Shown here: positions 1 to 6,005 of the stretch, one piece after another
Position numbering within the stretch: position 1 is the stretch's first letter
Layout: each line of letters opens with the position of its first letter
From: an uncultured Bdellovibrionales bacterium
GTDB taxonomy: Bacteria > Bdellovibrionota > Bdellovibrionia > Bdellovibrionales > UBA1609
Direction of reading: 5' to 3'
DNA: 7,013 bases
Assembly (NCBI GenBank): GCA_937980625.1
Contig: CALJPJ010000158.1
Location: 1-7,013 of the forward strand
Notes under the pieces: generated by a model
The model's input: the letters and a program-made list of their open reading frames with translations, nothing else
What the model was told of the DNA's origin: nothing
The model's database searches: none
Program-made: the position numbers and the translations under genes

Positions 1-1
1 C

Positions 2-1306
2 TCTCACTCAATCACCCAAATTTACAATAACCACAATCAAGAAGTGCAATCATTAAAATCAAATATTGAAAACACTATTAAAGATGAAGCTTCACGACAG
101 ACTGCAATACTAAATATTGCTAAAGATTTTGAAGATAAAAAAATACAACTTGAAAACGAGATGCAACTACGTTCAACTTTTGAAAAAGAAAAAGATCAAC
201 TTCTTATACAATTAAAAGAAAAGTCAGGGTCTCTTGAAGCTATCGTTGAATTTATGAACGAAGGCCTTGTGGTGTCTGATCTTTCAGGAGTTTTTTTAAT
301 TTACAACCAAGCAGCAGAAAAAATGATGGGTGTATCGCCAAAAGAAATTGGAATCAATCATTGGGGTCATTCGTTTCAACTCTTTAAAGAAGATGGTACA
401 GAACTTACAAAAAACTGTGATCCTATTCAACTAGCTATAAAAGAAGAAAGTTTAAAAAATCAAATTATTTTATGTAAAAACAAAATTCACCCGCAAGGAA
501 TTTTACTTAGCTTTAACTCTAATCCCATTTACAATAGAGATGGTGAACATTTTGCTGCAATGACTACTTTTAGAGACATTAGCAAAGAGCGTAAACAACA
601 AGTCATAATGGAAAATTTAAATTCAGACCTTCTAAGGAGCAACCAGGACTTAGATCAATTCGCTTATGTAGCCTCTCATGATTTACGTTCACCATTAAGA
701 GCTATAAAACAATTAAGTGCTTGGATACTTGAAGACAAAGATAATAAACTCACTGATGAATCCAAAGATAATTTTGAACTTCTCCAATCTCGCACTCAGC
801 GCCTAGATAATTTGCTAGAAGCTTTACTAAAATACTCAAGAGCTGGCCGCGACTCACAGGAAATTACTGAAGTTGATGTGCAAAAAATGATCTACAATAT
901 ATTTGAAGGTCTTCACAACCCCAGAAATATTAAAATAGTCACTTCTCAACTCCCCATTTTTAGAACTAAAAAAACTCCACTTTATGTAGTTTTACAAAAC
1001 TTAATTGATAATGCCATCAAACATAATGAAAATGAAAGTGGAGTTATAACTGTGGATTGTTTAAATAAAGACACTTTCTATCAATTTAATATCCAAGACA
1101 ATGGACCTGGAATTGAAGAGAAATACCACGATAAAGTTTTTCAAATCTTTAAAACCTTACAGGCTCGTGACAAAAAAGAAGGAAGTGGAATGGGATTATC
1201 AATTGTTAAAAAAATTATTGAAAACCAAGGAGGTGAAATATGGCTACAACAGCCGGTCAAAAAACCTGGGGTAATATTTAGTTTTACTTGGCCCAAGACT
1301 ACTTAG
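2..1306 (+). CDS. PAS-HisKA sensor histidine kinase, 5' end outside window
   Basis: Sensor kinase that should autophosphorylate on histidine and pass phosphate to a response regulator. The frame is open from base 2 with no stop, so the gene continues leftwards. A GTG at 44 could start it, but it lacks a good ribosome site and falls inside a coiled-coil-like stretch, so I treat the gene as partial. Residues below count from that GTG. About 1-60 is charged and coiled-coil-like. About 62-182 is a PAS domain ending in a typical FRDISKERK exit. The H-box ASHDLRSPL has His212 (codon 677-679). The ATP-binding domain shows an N-box with Asn323, a G1 box DNGPGI (352-357) and a G2 box GSGMGL (380-385). 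The H-box and the IFKTLQARD segment resemble the Cph1-type kinase group, whose partners are often Rcp1-like single receivers such as the next gene. No membrane segment is visible in the part present; the sensor region would lie upstream. Kinase assignment is firm; the signal is unknown. Confidence 0.95.
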   Translation, partial: SHSITQIYNNHNQEVQSLKSNIENTIKDEASRQTAILNIAKDFEDKKIQLENEMQLRSTFEKEKDQLLIQLKEKSGSLEAIVEFMNEGLVVSDLSGVFLIYNQAAEKMMGVSPKEIGINHWGHSFQLFKEDGTELTKNCDPIQLAIKEESLKNQIILCKNKIHPQGILLSFNSNPIYNRDGEHFAAMTTFRDISKERKQQVIMENLNSDLLRSNQDLDQFAYVASHDLRSPLRAIKQLSAWILEDKDNKLTDESKDNFELLQSRTQRLDNLLEALLKYSRAGRDSQEITEVDVQKMIYNIFEGLHNPRNIKIVTSQLPIFRTKKTPLYVVLQNLIDNAIKHNENESGVITVDCLNKDTFYQFNIQDNGPGIEEKYHDKVFQIFKTLQARDKKEGSGMGLSIVKKIIENQGGEIWLQQPVKKPGVIFSFTWPKTT

Positions 1307-1528
1307 CCAGTTAAACTCTTAAATCAATTATAACTTAATTTCAGTCTGACCTAGTATGTAATACATTTATTAATACTGTCAAAACTCTTTAATTTACATG
1401 TGAATAAAAACACAGCAAAATTTAGCATCTAACAACAATCTTTTATTCATGCCTATGATCTAGTAATTTCTAAAAAATAACTTTTATTTCAAAGACTTAT
1501 ATAGAGTTTTAGTTTAATATATTAGCTA

Positions 1529-1557
1529 TTGTATTAAAGCTTCCACTTATGTATATT
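1529..1557 (+). promoter_or_regulatory. Candidate sigma70-type promoter for the light cassette
   Basis: A -35-like TTGTAT (1529-1534) and a -10-like TATATT (1552-1557) are separated by exactly 17 bp. Transcription would begin around 1564, just ahead of the ribosome site and about 20 nt before the ATG at 1586. It is the best match in the gap, but AT-rich DNA gives many such matches, so this is inference from position and spacing. Confidence 0.45.
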
Positions 1558-1568
1558 TTTTAATTGTT

Positions 1569-1574
1569 AAAGGA
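1569..1574 (+). promoter_or_regulatory. Ribosome binding site of the Rcp1-like regulator
   Basis: AAAGGA lies 11 nt before the ATG at 1586. The spacing is somewhat long but acceptable, and it supports that start. Confidence 0.55.
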
Positions 1575-1585
1575 AATCAATAGAT

Positions 1586-2017
1586 ATGAAGGCTACTATT
1601 TTAATTATTGATGATGATATTGTTGATACAAAAGTCATGTTAAAGGCTTTAAAACAAAGTAAAATTTCTAATGAAGTTATATGTACTGGAAATGGCGAAG
1701 AGGGCATTGAAGTGTTGCGTAAACACATTAATGATAAAAGCTTTGTTGTTTTACTAGATCTCAACATGCCTCGTATGGATGGACATGAATTTTTAGAGGC
1801 TATTCGAGCTGATGACAATTTAAAGTCAACTATCGTGTTTGTGGTAACGACATCAAATGACGACATCGACAAATGGAAGGCTTATCAAAAAAATATTTCT
1901 GGTTACATCTTAAAAGAAAATATTGCTGAAGATTTTATTAAAAAAATAATTATGCTCGACTACTTCTTACTCGCTGTAGAGCTCCCTCCTAAAATTAAGC
2001 CAATAACTAAAAGTTAG
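1586..2017 (+). CDS. Single-domain response regulator, Rcp1-like
   Basis: Stand-alone CheY-type receiver with no output domain, 143 aa. The acidic pocket is Asp9-Asp10-Asp11, the phosphoacceptor is Asp58 (codon 1757-1759) in LLDLNMPRMDGHEFL, the switch residues are in TTS (88-90), and the conserved lysine is Lys110. The lysine is followed by Glu rather than Pro, and the C-terminal helix ends DYFLLAVELPP. Both traits are typical of the family of Rcp1, the cyanobacterial phytochrome response regulator. It is the first gene of the cassette, 12 nt before the heme oxygenase. Such proteins act by protein contact or phosphate relay rather than by binding DNA. Its kinase could be the phytochrome downstream or the HisKA kinase upstream, whose H-box type fits this regulator group better. 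Family assignment is firm; partner choice is inference. Confidence 0.95.
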   Translation: MKATILIIDDDIVDTKVMLKALKQSKISNEVICTGNGEEGIEVLRKHINDKSFVVLLDLNMPRMDGHEFLEAIRADDNLKSTIVFVVTTSNDDIDKWKAYQKNISGYILKENIAEDFIKKIIMLDYFLLAVELPPKIKPITKS

Positions 2018-2029
2018 TGACGTCCCTAA

Positions 2030-2575
2030 ATGAACTTAAGAGAGCAACTAAAAACTAAAACAATGACATTTCATAAGGCTGCTGAATTGGCATCAGCTAG
2101 ATATGCGCCTATTGACAAACTTCATGGCTACTATTTCTTTCTATGTGGTATGTATAATATGTACACAAAGTATGCTTCAGCTCTAGATAAGGGGTCAGTC
2201 AAGATGAGCCTTCCCCCCAGAAGCCAGAAAATTATTAAAGCTCTTGAGACTGACATAATCAACTCCCCCAAACATAGTTATTTACCAGAAAAAAGTAATT
2301 CATTGCCCATTAAGTGTGACCAATCTCTACTGGGGATTTCTTATGTTTTTGAAGGCTCTGCTCTTGGATCAAATGTTTTAATTAGGAGAATCCCTATTAA
2401 AGCTAAAAATAATTATTTAACGTTACTCATAAAAGACACACCCTTAAGATGGCCTCAAACTATAAAATTTCTTTCAAATACAGACTATAAAAATAAATCT
2501 GCCATTGATGAGGCCTGTAATGTTTTTAAAGATATTGCCCAAACAATGAAGGACGTATCCATTGGACTCAAATGA
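2030..2575 (+). CDS. bphO: Biliverdin-producing heme oxygenase, BphO type
   Basis: Cytoplasmic enzyme expected to open heme oxidatively to biliverdin, releasing iron and CO, and so supply the phytochrome chromophore. At 181 aa it is a little shorter than many bacterial heme oxygenases. The N-terminal pattern LKTKTMTFHKAAE has the proximal heme ligand His15 (codon 2072-2074). The distal helix signature is LGISYVFEGSALGSNVL (101-117), with the glycines that let substrate and oxygen approach. A WPQTIKFL stretch near 141-148 fits the later helix. The gene lies directly before bphP and overlaps its start, the usual bphO-bphP arrangement. The ATG at 2030 has no recognisable Shine-Dalgarno motif and follows the previous stop by 12 nt, so translation is probably coupled to the regulator. 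The next in-frame ATG at 2063 would leave His15 only three residues from the start and is less likely. Confidence 0.92.
   Translation: MNLREQLKTKTMTFHKAAELASARYAPIDKLHGYYFFLCGMYNMYTKYASALDKGSVKMSLPPRSQKIIKALETDIINSPKHSYLPEKSNSLPIKCDQSLLGISYVFEGSALGSNVLIRRIPIKAKNNYLTLLIKDTPLRWPQTIKFLSNTDYKNKSAIDEACNVFKDIAQTMKDVSIGLK
2549..2553 (+). promoter_or_regulatory. Ribosome binding site fixing the TTG start of bphP
   Basis: AAGGA inside the last codons of bphO lies 8 nt before TTG at 2562. An in-frame stop at 2547-2549 rules out starts further upstream. The next ATG (2592) has its purine run only about 1 nt away and would leave a very short segment before the chromophore cysteine. The TTG start is therefore best supported. 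Confidence 0.65.
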
Positions 2576-5114
2576 ATTAACTAAACAGGAAATGGAGGCT
2601 TTACAAGCTTGTTGCGACAAAGACCCTATACACACACCTGGAGTCACGCAAAAGTTTGGCGCTCTTATTGCTGCTAACCCAGATACTTATATGGTCACCC
2701 ATGTGTCTGATAACCTCTTTGATTTTTTGAAGATCAAAGCAAATCTAGCTATAACATTAAACCTTTCACAAATTTTTAATGTTAAAATATTACATGACAT
2801 AAAAAATGCATTAGCTCGAGATACCCCCTCAACACAAAGAGAGCATGCTTGCTTTCTAACTATAAGAAGACAAAAACTTGATATTTATGTTTTAAAGTCA
2901 AAAAAGCATATTATTATAGAACTTATTCCCGTCACCGAAAGCAGTGCTAGCTACTCTGAAGTTCTCGAAAAAATTCGCTGGTTACTAGCTAATGTTACAT
3001 CACTTCCAAGCACTGAAGACACTTTGGCTGAAGCTGTCAGACAATTAAGAGCTATTAACCGCTTTGATATGGTTATGGCTTATCGCTTCAGACCTGATGG
3101 CTCTGGTGAAGTGATAGCAGAGTCTAAAAACAGCTACAATAAATCTTATTTAAATCTACGATTCCCTGCTTCTGATATTCCCCAACAAGCTAGAGACATA
3201 TTTCTTAACTCTCCCATTCGCGTGATTGAAAATGTTACTAACGATACGGCAGGTCTTATTACAGCAGATAAGAATACTGCGCCATTAAATATGACTCTAG
3301 CAATATTACGAGGTGTCCACCCAATTCATATTCAATACCTAAAAAATATGGGCGTTAAATCTTCAATGACTCTACCAATTATTATTGAAGGTAAGCTTTG
3401 GGGCCTATTCGCATCTCATCACTACACTGAACGAAAAATTTCATCAGAAATTATTAGCGCCTATGAAATTGCTGGAAAACTATTAAACTTAACACTTGAA
3501 TACTCTATACGTATAAACCGTACTAAATTAGAAAAAAAATTTATTTTGACAAACGATGAGCTTATTCTTTTAAAACCCGACCCACTAGCCATTGATAATT
3601 TTTGGAATAAAGCTGAACAAACTTATAAAAATATAATTAATTGTGATGGCTTTGTCTATATTATCAATAATACAGTTCTAAAAACTGGTGACTGCCCTCC
3701 AGATGACCTTTGCCTTAAACTAGCTAATAAAATAAAAAACATCTCAAAAAGTGATTTATACACATCTGAAAAACTGTCTGATTTATTGCCGCAAATTGAT
3801 TTTAATAAGACTGCCGGCTGCCTCTCTTTATTAATTTCCGATAATGACCCTAATATAATAATTATTTATTTTCGTAACCTAGTTAGCAAAAATGTTCAAT
3901 GGGCTGGCTCTCCAGAAAAAAATATTGTCTCTACTACTGACGGCCTAAAACTCAACCCAAGAGATTCTTTTAACAACTACATTGAATCTACAAAAGATTC
4001 TTGCGACTCTTGGGAAAATAATGATATCGAAATAGCTACAACTTTAATATCTACTTTAAAGCTTTCTTTAATCAATTTGAAACACAAAAACACAGCTCAA
4101 ATTTCTGAGCATAAGAAAATGGGGTTGATCACTAAAGAGCTCAACCATCGCGTAAGAAATATTTTTTCACTGATAAGATCAATATCCTCACAGTCTAAAC
4201 ATTCAGCTAAATCTATTGAAAACTATTCCAAAATATTAGAAGAAAGAATACTGTCCTTGGCTGGCGCACATGACTTACTCACTGAAAGTAGCAATAACAA
4301 AGTGTCAATTATTGACGTCTTAAAAATTGAGCTAGAGCCCTATTTAAGTGATGATGTCATCAAAAAAAGTTACTCTGGTCCAGACATTTTCTTAAAGCAA
4401 GACATAACACCCACTTTAATTTTAATTTTTCATGAATTAGCTTCAAACGCTGCAAAGTATGGTGCTTTTACTACTGTAGAAGGTAAAATTCAGTTGAGCT
4501 GGAAAATAGAAGAAACTGGTGATTTAAAAATTATATGGAAGGAACTAGATGGCCCAAAAGTGAAAAAGCCAACAAGAAAAGGTTTCGGGCGCGCTATTAT
4601 TGAAAACGCCCTCAGCTATCAATTAGAAGGCGAATCAAAGCTTAGCTTTCATGAAGATGGAGTATGTGCTCAATTTTCTATTAACTCATCACACTTTACC
4701 CTAAATTTAGATAAAAATATTCAAGAAAATAAAATTACCTCAGCCCAAATTGTTGAACAAAAAACTCATAGTTTAAAACGCGCTCTTGTTGTTGAAGATA
4801 ACTTTATTATAGCCCAAGAGCATGAGAAAATCTTATTGAAAGCTGGCTTCACTGACGTGGATTCTGCGGGACAGGTTAAAAAAGCTCTCTCTTTGATTGA
4901 AAAATATCACTATGACCTATGTGTTTTAGACATTAATCTAAAAGCCTCAACAAGTCTTGAAGTTGCTAAAAAAGCCACTGAGAAAAACCTCAAAGTTATA
5001 TACTCTACTGGCTATTCAACAAAGAAAAATAACTTAAGTAATTTTCCAAAAGCCCCATCTATTACTAAACCTCTCACATTACAAAAACTCGTGGACCTGT
5101 TAAGTGAAAATTAA
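2562..5114 (+). CDS. bphP: Bacteriophytochrome with HWE kinase and C-terminal receiver
   Basis: Red/far-red photoreceptor kinase, 850 aa. Residues 14-125 form the N-terminal PAS domain, with Cys18 (codon 2613-2615) in CDKDPIH at the biliverdin-ligand position; Cys17 is adjacent. Residues 147-315 are the GAF domain, with FPASDIP (Asp205), Tyr174, PIHIQYLKNMG (His256) and SHH (285-287). Residues 325-505 are the PHY domain; its tongue has WAG (447-449) and PRDSF (466-470), where Arg467 and Ser469 match the residues that swap contacts with the GAF Asp during photoconversion. Residues 520-710 are a HWE-type kinase: ELNHRVRN with His529 (codon 4146-4148), HELASNAAKYGA (624-635), the W-x-E motif at 659-661 and a GFG loop (674-676). 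Residues 739-848 are a receiver with Asp746, Asp790, Thr816 and Lys836. The layout resembles Agp2-like phytochromes. It overlaps bphO by 14 nt and the next gene by 11 nt. Whether the dark state is Pr or Pfr cannot be read from sequence. Confidence 0.97.
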   Translation: MDSNELTKQEMEALQACCDKDPIHTPGVTQKFGALIAANPDTYMVTHVSDNLFDFLKIKANLAITLNLSQIFNVKILHDIKNALARDTPSTQREHACFLTIRRQKLDIYVLKSKKHIIIELIPVTESSASYSEVLEKIRWLLANVTSLPSTEDTLAEAVRQLRAINRFDMVMAYRFRPDGSGEVIAESKNSYNKSYLNLRFPASDIPQQARDIFLNSPIRVIENVTNDTAGLITADKNTAPLNMTLAILRGVHPIHIQYLKNMGVKSSMTLPIIIEGKLWGLFASHHYTERKISSEIISAYEIAGKLLNLTLEYSIRINRTKLEKKFILTNDELILLKPDPLAIDNFWNKAEQTYKNIINCDGFVYIINNTVLKTGDCPPDDLCLKLANKIKNISKSDLYTSEKLSDLLPQIDFNKTAGCLSLLISDNDPNIIIIYFRNLVSKNVQWAGSPEKNIVSTTDGLKLNPRDSFNNYIESTKDSCDSWENNDIEIATTLISTLKLSLINLKHKNTAQISEHKKMGLITKELNHRVRNIFSLIRSISSQSKHSAKSIENYSKILEERILSLAGAHDLLTESSNNKVSIIDVLKIELEPYLSDDVIKKSYSGPDIFLKQDITPTLILIFHELASNAAKYGAFTTVEGKIQLSWKIEETGDLKIIWKELDGPKVKKPTRKGFGRAIIENALSYQLEGESKLSFHEDGVCAQFSINSSHFTLNLDKNIQENKITSAQIVEQKTHSLKRALVVEDNFIIAQEHEKILLKAGFTDVDSAGQVKKALSLIEKYHYDLCVLDINLKASTSLEVAKKATEKNLKVIYSTGYSTKKNNLSNFPKAPSITKPLTLQKLVDLLSEN

Positions 5115-5544
5115 CGCTACTTCTAAGCTTAATATTTTGATTCAAGAAGATGATTTTAGGCTTGCTTCAGCTTGGGAGAGTGCTTTTATCCAAATGGGGT
5201 ATGTTGTAACAATTGTTCAAAATGCCACAGAGGCTAAGTTTGCTATTTCTAAATGTAAATTTAATTTAGTTATTGTAGACTTATTATATAAATACGAAGG
5301 GAAGTTTACACCTGACGGCGGCCTTATCACAATTGGTCATTTAAGAGCTCAATGGAATGTTAAAGGTCAACAGTGGTGTAAAGATGTGCCAATCATTGCC
5401 GTATCTTCCGAAAACTCAAACTGGGATAATATTGTCTCACCTTTACAAATGGCCGAAAGTTTTGGGGCTAACTTAATATTGAATAAGCCTTTTAGTGCCC
5501 AAGAGTTAGTTTTAAGTGTAAAACATTTTATAGAAAAAGATTAA
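5104..5544 (+). CDS. Atypical stand-alone receiver protein after bphP
   Basis: Receiver-like protein of 146 aa with no output domain. Visible residues are the acidic Glu15-Asp16-Asp17, phosphoacceptor Asp59 (codon 5278-5280) in LVIVDLL, Ser101 at the switch position, and Lys128-Pro129 in ILNKPF. It differs from CheY in two loops. The usual MPxMDG turn is replaced by a longer segment, so the DG comes at Asp71-Gly72, about 5 residues late. The loop before VPIIAVSS is also about 6 residues longer, around Gln83-Asp94. The GTG start at 5104 follows an in-frame TAA immediately, so no longer form exists. A TTG at 5137 would remove most of the first strand. The start overlaps the bphP end by 11 nt with only a weak GGA at 5093-5095, pointing to coupled translation. 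It probably accepts phosphate from BphP; this is inferred from position alone. Confidence 0.85.
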   Translation: MKINATSKLNILIQEDDFRLASAWESAFIQMGYVVTIVQNATEAKFAISKCKFNLVIVDLLYKYEGKFTPDGGLITIGHLRAQWNVKGQQWCKDVPIIAVSSENSNWDNIVSPLQMAESFGANLILNKPFSAQELVLSVKHFIEKD

Positions 5545-5563
5545 CCTCTACCACTACCACTTT

Positions 5564-5911
5564 TTATGTGTTTTGTGGAAACCCAAATGAGTCTAGTGGA
5601 TAACTTTTGTAATTCTGACTTTTTAGTTTTTGGCTATTTTGACTGATAACCATCACTTTACTTAAAAAATCTTCACAAATTTTTTCTGTGCAATAGTATA
5701 AACTTAAGCCAGTCCACCAGCTTTTTAAGCTTATACCTGTATAAACCCCTGTTAAATTCAAAACAAAACCTTGATTGTCGACTTTAGTTAAATTTAAATT
5801 GAGGCCTTTAATATTAGGGTACTTTTTTATAAGTATCTTTAGTGTATGATCCACATAATTTTTTAAATACCCTTCCGGCATAAAGTTTGTATAGTTTATT
5901 TTATATTTCAC
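5564..5911 (-). CDS. Small protein, possibly ribosome hibernation factor-like
   Basis: Protein of 115 aa that I do not recognise by clear sequence identity. The pattern of likely elements is strand (KYKINYTNF), long helix (about 13-31), three strands (about 36-45, 48-56, 68-75) and a second helix (76-90). That is the order in HPF/YfiA ribosome hibernation factors, and the length (95-113 aa in E. coli members) fits. The conserved basic residues of that family are not obvious, so this is a fold-level guess. The GTG start at 5909-5911 has a strong AGGAG 6 nt upstream, good evidence that the gene is real. There is no signal peptide or membrane segment. It converges with the receiver gene, 19 bp between stops, and lies 94 bp downstream of the peptidoglycan-binding gene on the same strand. 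Its leader contains the inverted repeat at 5935-5985. Existence is likely; function is unproven. Confidence 0.65.
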   Translation of the reverse strand: MKYKINYTNFMPEGYLKNYVDHTLKILIKKYPNIKGLNLNLTKVDNQGFVLNLTGVYTGISLKSWWTGLSLYYCTEKICEDFLSKVMVISQNSQKLKSQNYKSYPLDSFGFPQNT

Positions 5912-5917
5912 TATAGT

Positions 5918-5922
5918 CTCCT
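5918..5922 (-). promoter_or_regulatory. Strong ribosome binding site of the small gene
   Basis: AGGAG on the minus strand lies 6 nt before the GTG start at 5911. It is the best Shine-Dalgarno motif in the window and fixes the start. The motif is part of TAGGAGA (5917-5923), which is exactly complementary to TCTCCTA at 5970-5976 in the leader hairpin. Confidence 0.75.
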
Positions 5923-5934
5923 AGTTTTAGAGTT

Positions 5935-5985
5935 TGCTGGAGTTCCCCTTAACGAGGATGATAAATTTTTAGGAGAACTCCAGCA
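5935..5985 (-). promoter_or_regulatory. Inverted repeat / RNA hairpin in leader of the small gene
   Basis: Arms at 5935-5949 and 5971-5985 enclose a 21-nt AT-rich loop. The outer 11 bp (TGCTGGAGTTC and its complement) are perfect. The next position is a C-A mismatch on the plus strand but a G-U pair in minus-strand RNA, followed by three more pairs, so the 15-bp stem is continuous only in the minus-strand transcript. In that direction it starts 20 nt after the stop of the upstream gene and ends 12 nt before the Shine-Dalgarno motif of the small gene. No U-run follows, so it is not a standard intrinsic terminator. It may be a leader structure controlling translation, an mRNA end-stabilising stem or a DNA operator. 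Confidence 0.6.
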
Positions 5986-6005
5986 CATTTTATCTAGAGA
6001 GCTAT

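Larger units (their letters stand above)
1307..1585. other. AT-rich intergenic region between kinase and light cassette
   Basis: This 279-bp stretch has no convincing coding frame on either strand. I see no GC-rich hairpin with a T-run after the kinase stop at 1306, so no intrinsic terminator is evident and read-through into the cassette is possible. The right end carries a candidate promoter and ribosome site for the response regulator at 1586. Small AT-rich palindromes, for example ATGTA-A-TACAT at 1356-1366, are not beyond chance in such a composition. Confidence 0.6.
1586..5544 (+). other. Probable operon: regulator, heme oxygenase, bacteriophytochrome, receiver
   Basis: Four same-strand genes lie with junctions of +12, -14 and -11 nt, which points to one transcript and coupled translation. 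Together they supply chromophore synthesis (BphO), photosensing and kinase activity (BphP) and two separate phosphate acceptors. The only plausible promoter seen is just ahead of the first gene. No clear intrinsic terminator follows 5544; the next gene converges on it with 19 bp between stop codons. Confidence 0.8.

Noticed and set aside
44..46. GTG as true start of the first kinase
   Set aside because: The frame stays open to base 2, there is no convincing Shine-Dalgarno motif, and the start would cut a coiled-coil-like segment. The gene is more simply partial.
1399..1414. CRP-like half-sites TGTGA-N6-ACACA
   Set aside because: Nine of ten core bases match, but the flanks do not, the site is over 100 bp from the candidate promoter, and the regulator of this organism is unknown.
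1307..1585. PpsR/CrtJ sites (TGT-N12-ACA) ahead of the light cassette
   Set aside because: I checked the TGT triplet at 1377-1379 and it has no ACA at the required distance; no convincing site was seen.
1567..1872. Minus-strand open frame of 101 codons
   Set aside because: It lies opposite the Rcp1-like regulator, whose catalytic residues are intact; its translation is Ser-rich with no recognisable domain and no good ribosome site.
5551..5578. Possible bidirectional terminator between the convergent genes
   Set aside because: Only a 4-bp CCAC/GTGG pairing (5557-5560 with 5575-5578) can be made around the T-run, too weak to call.
5935..5985. Integron attC site or intrinsic terminator
   Set aside because: The required GTTRRRY/RYYYAAC boxes are not at the ends and no integrase is near; no U-run follows the stem in either direction beyond a short TTTT on the plus strand.
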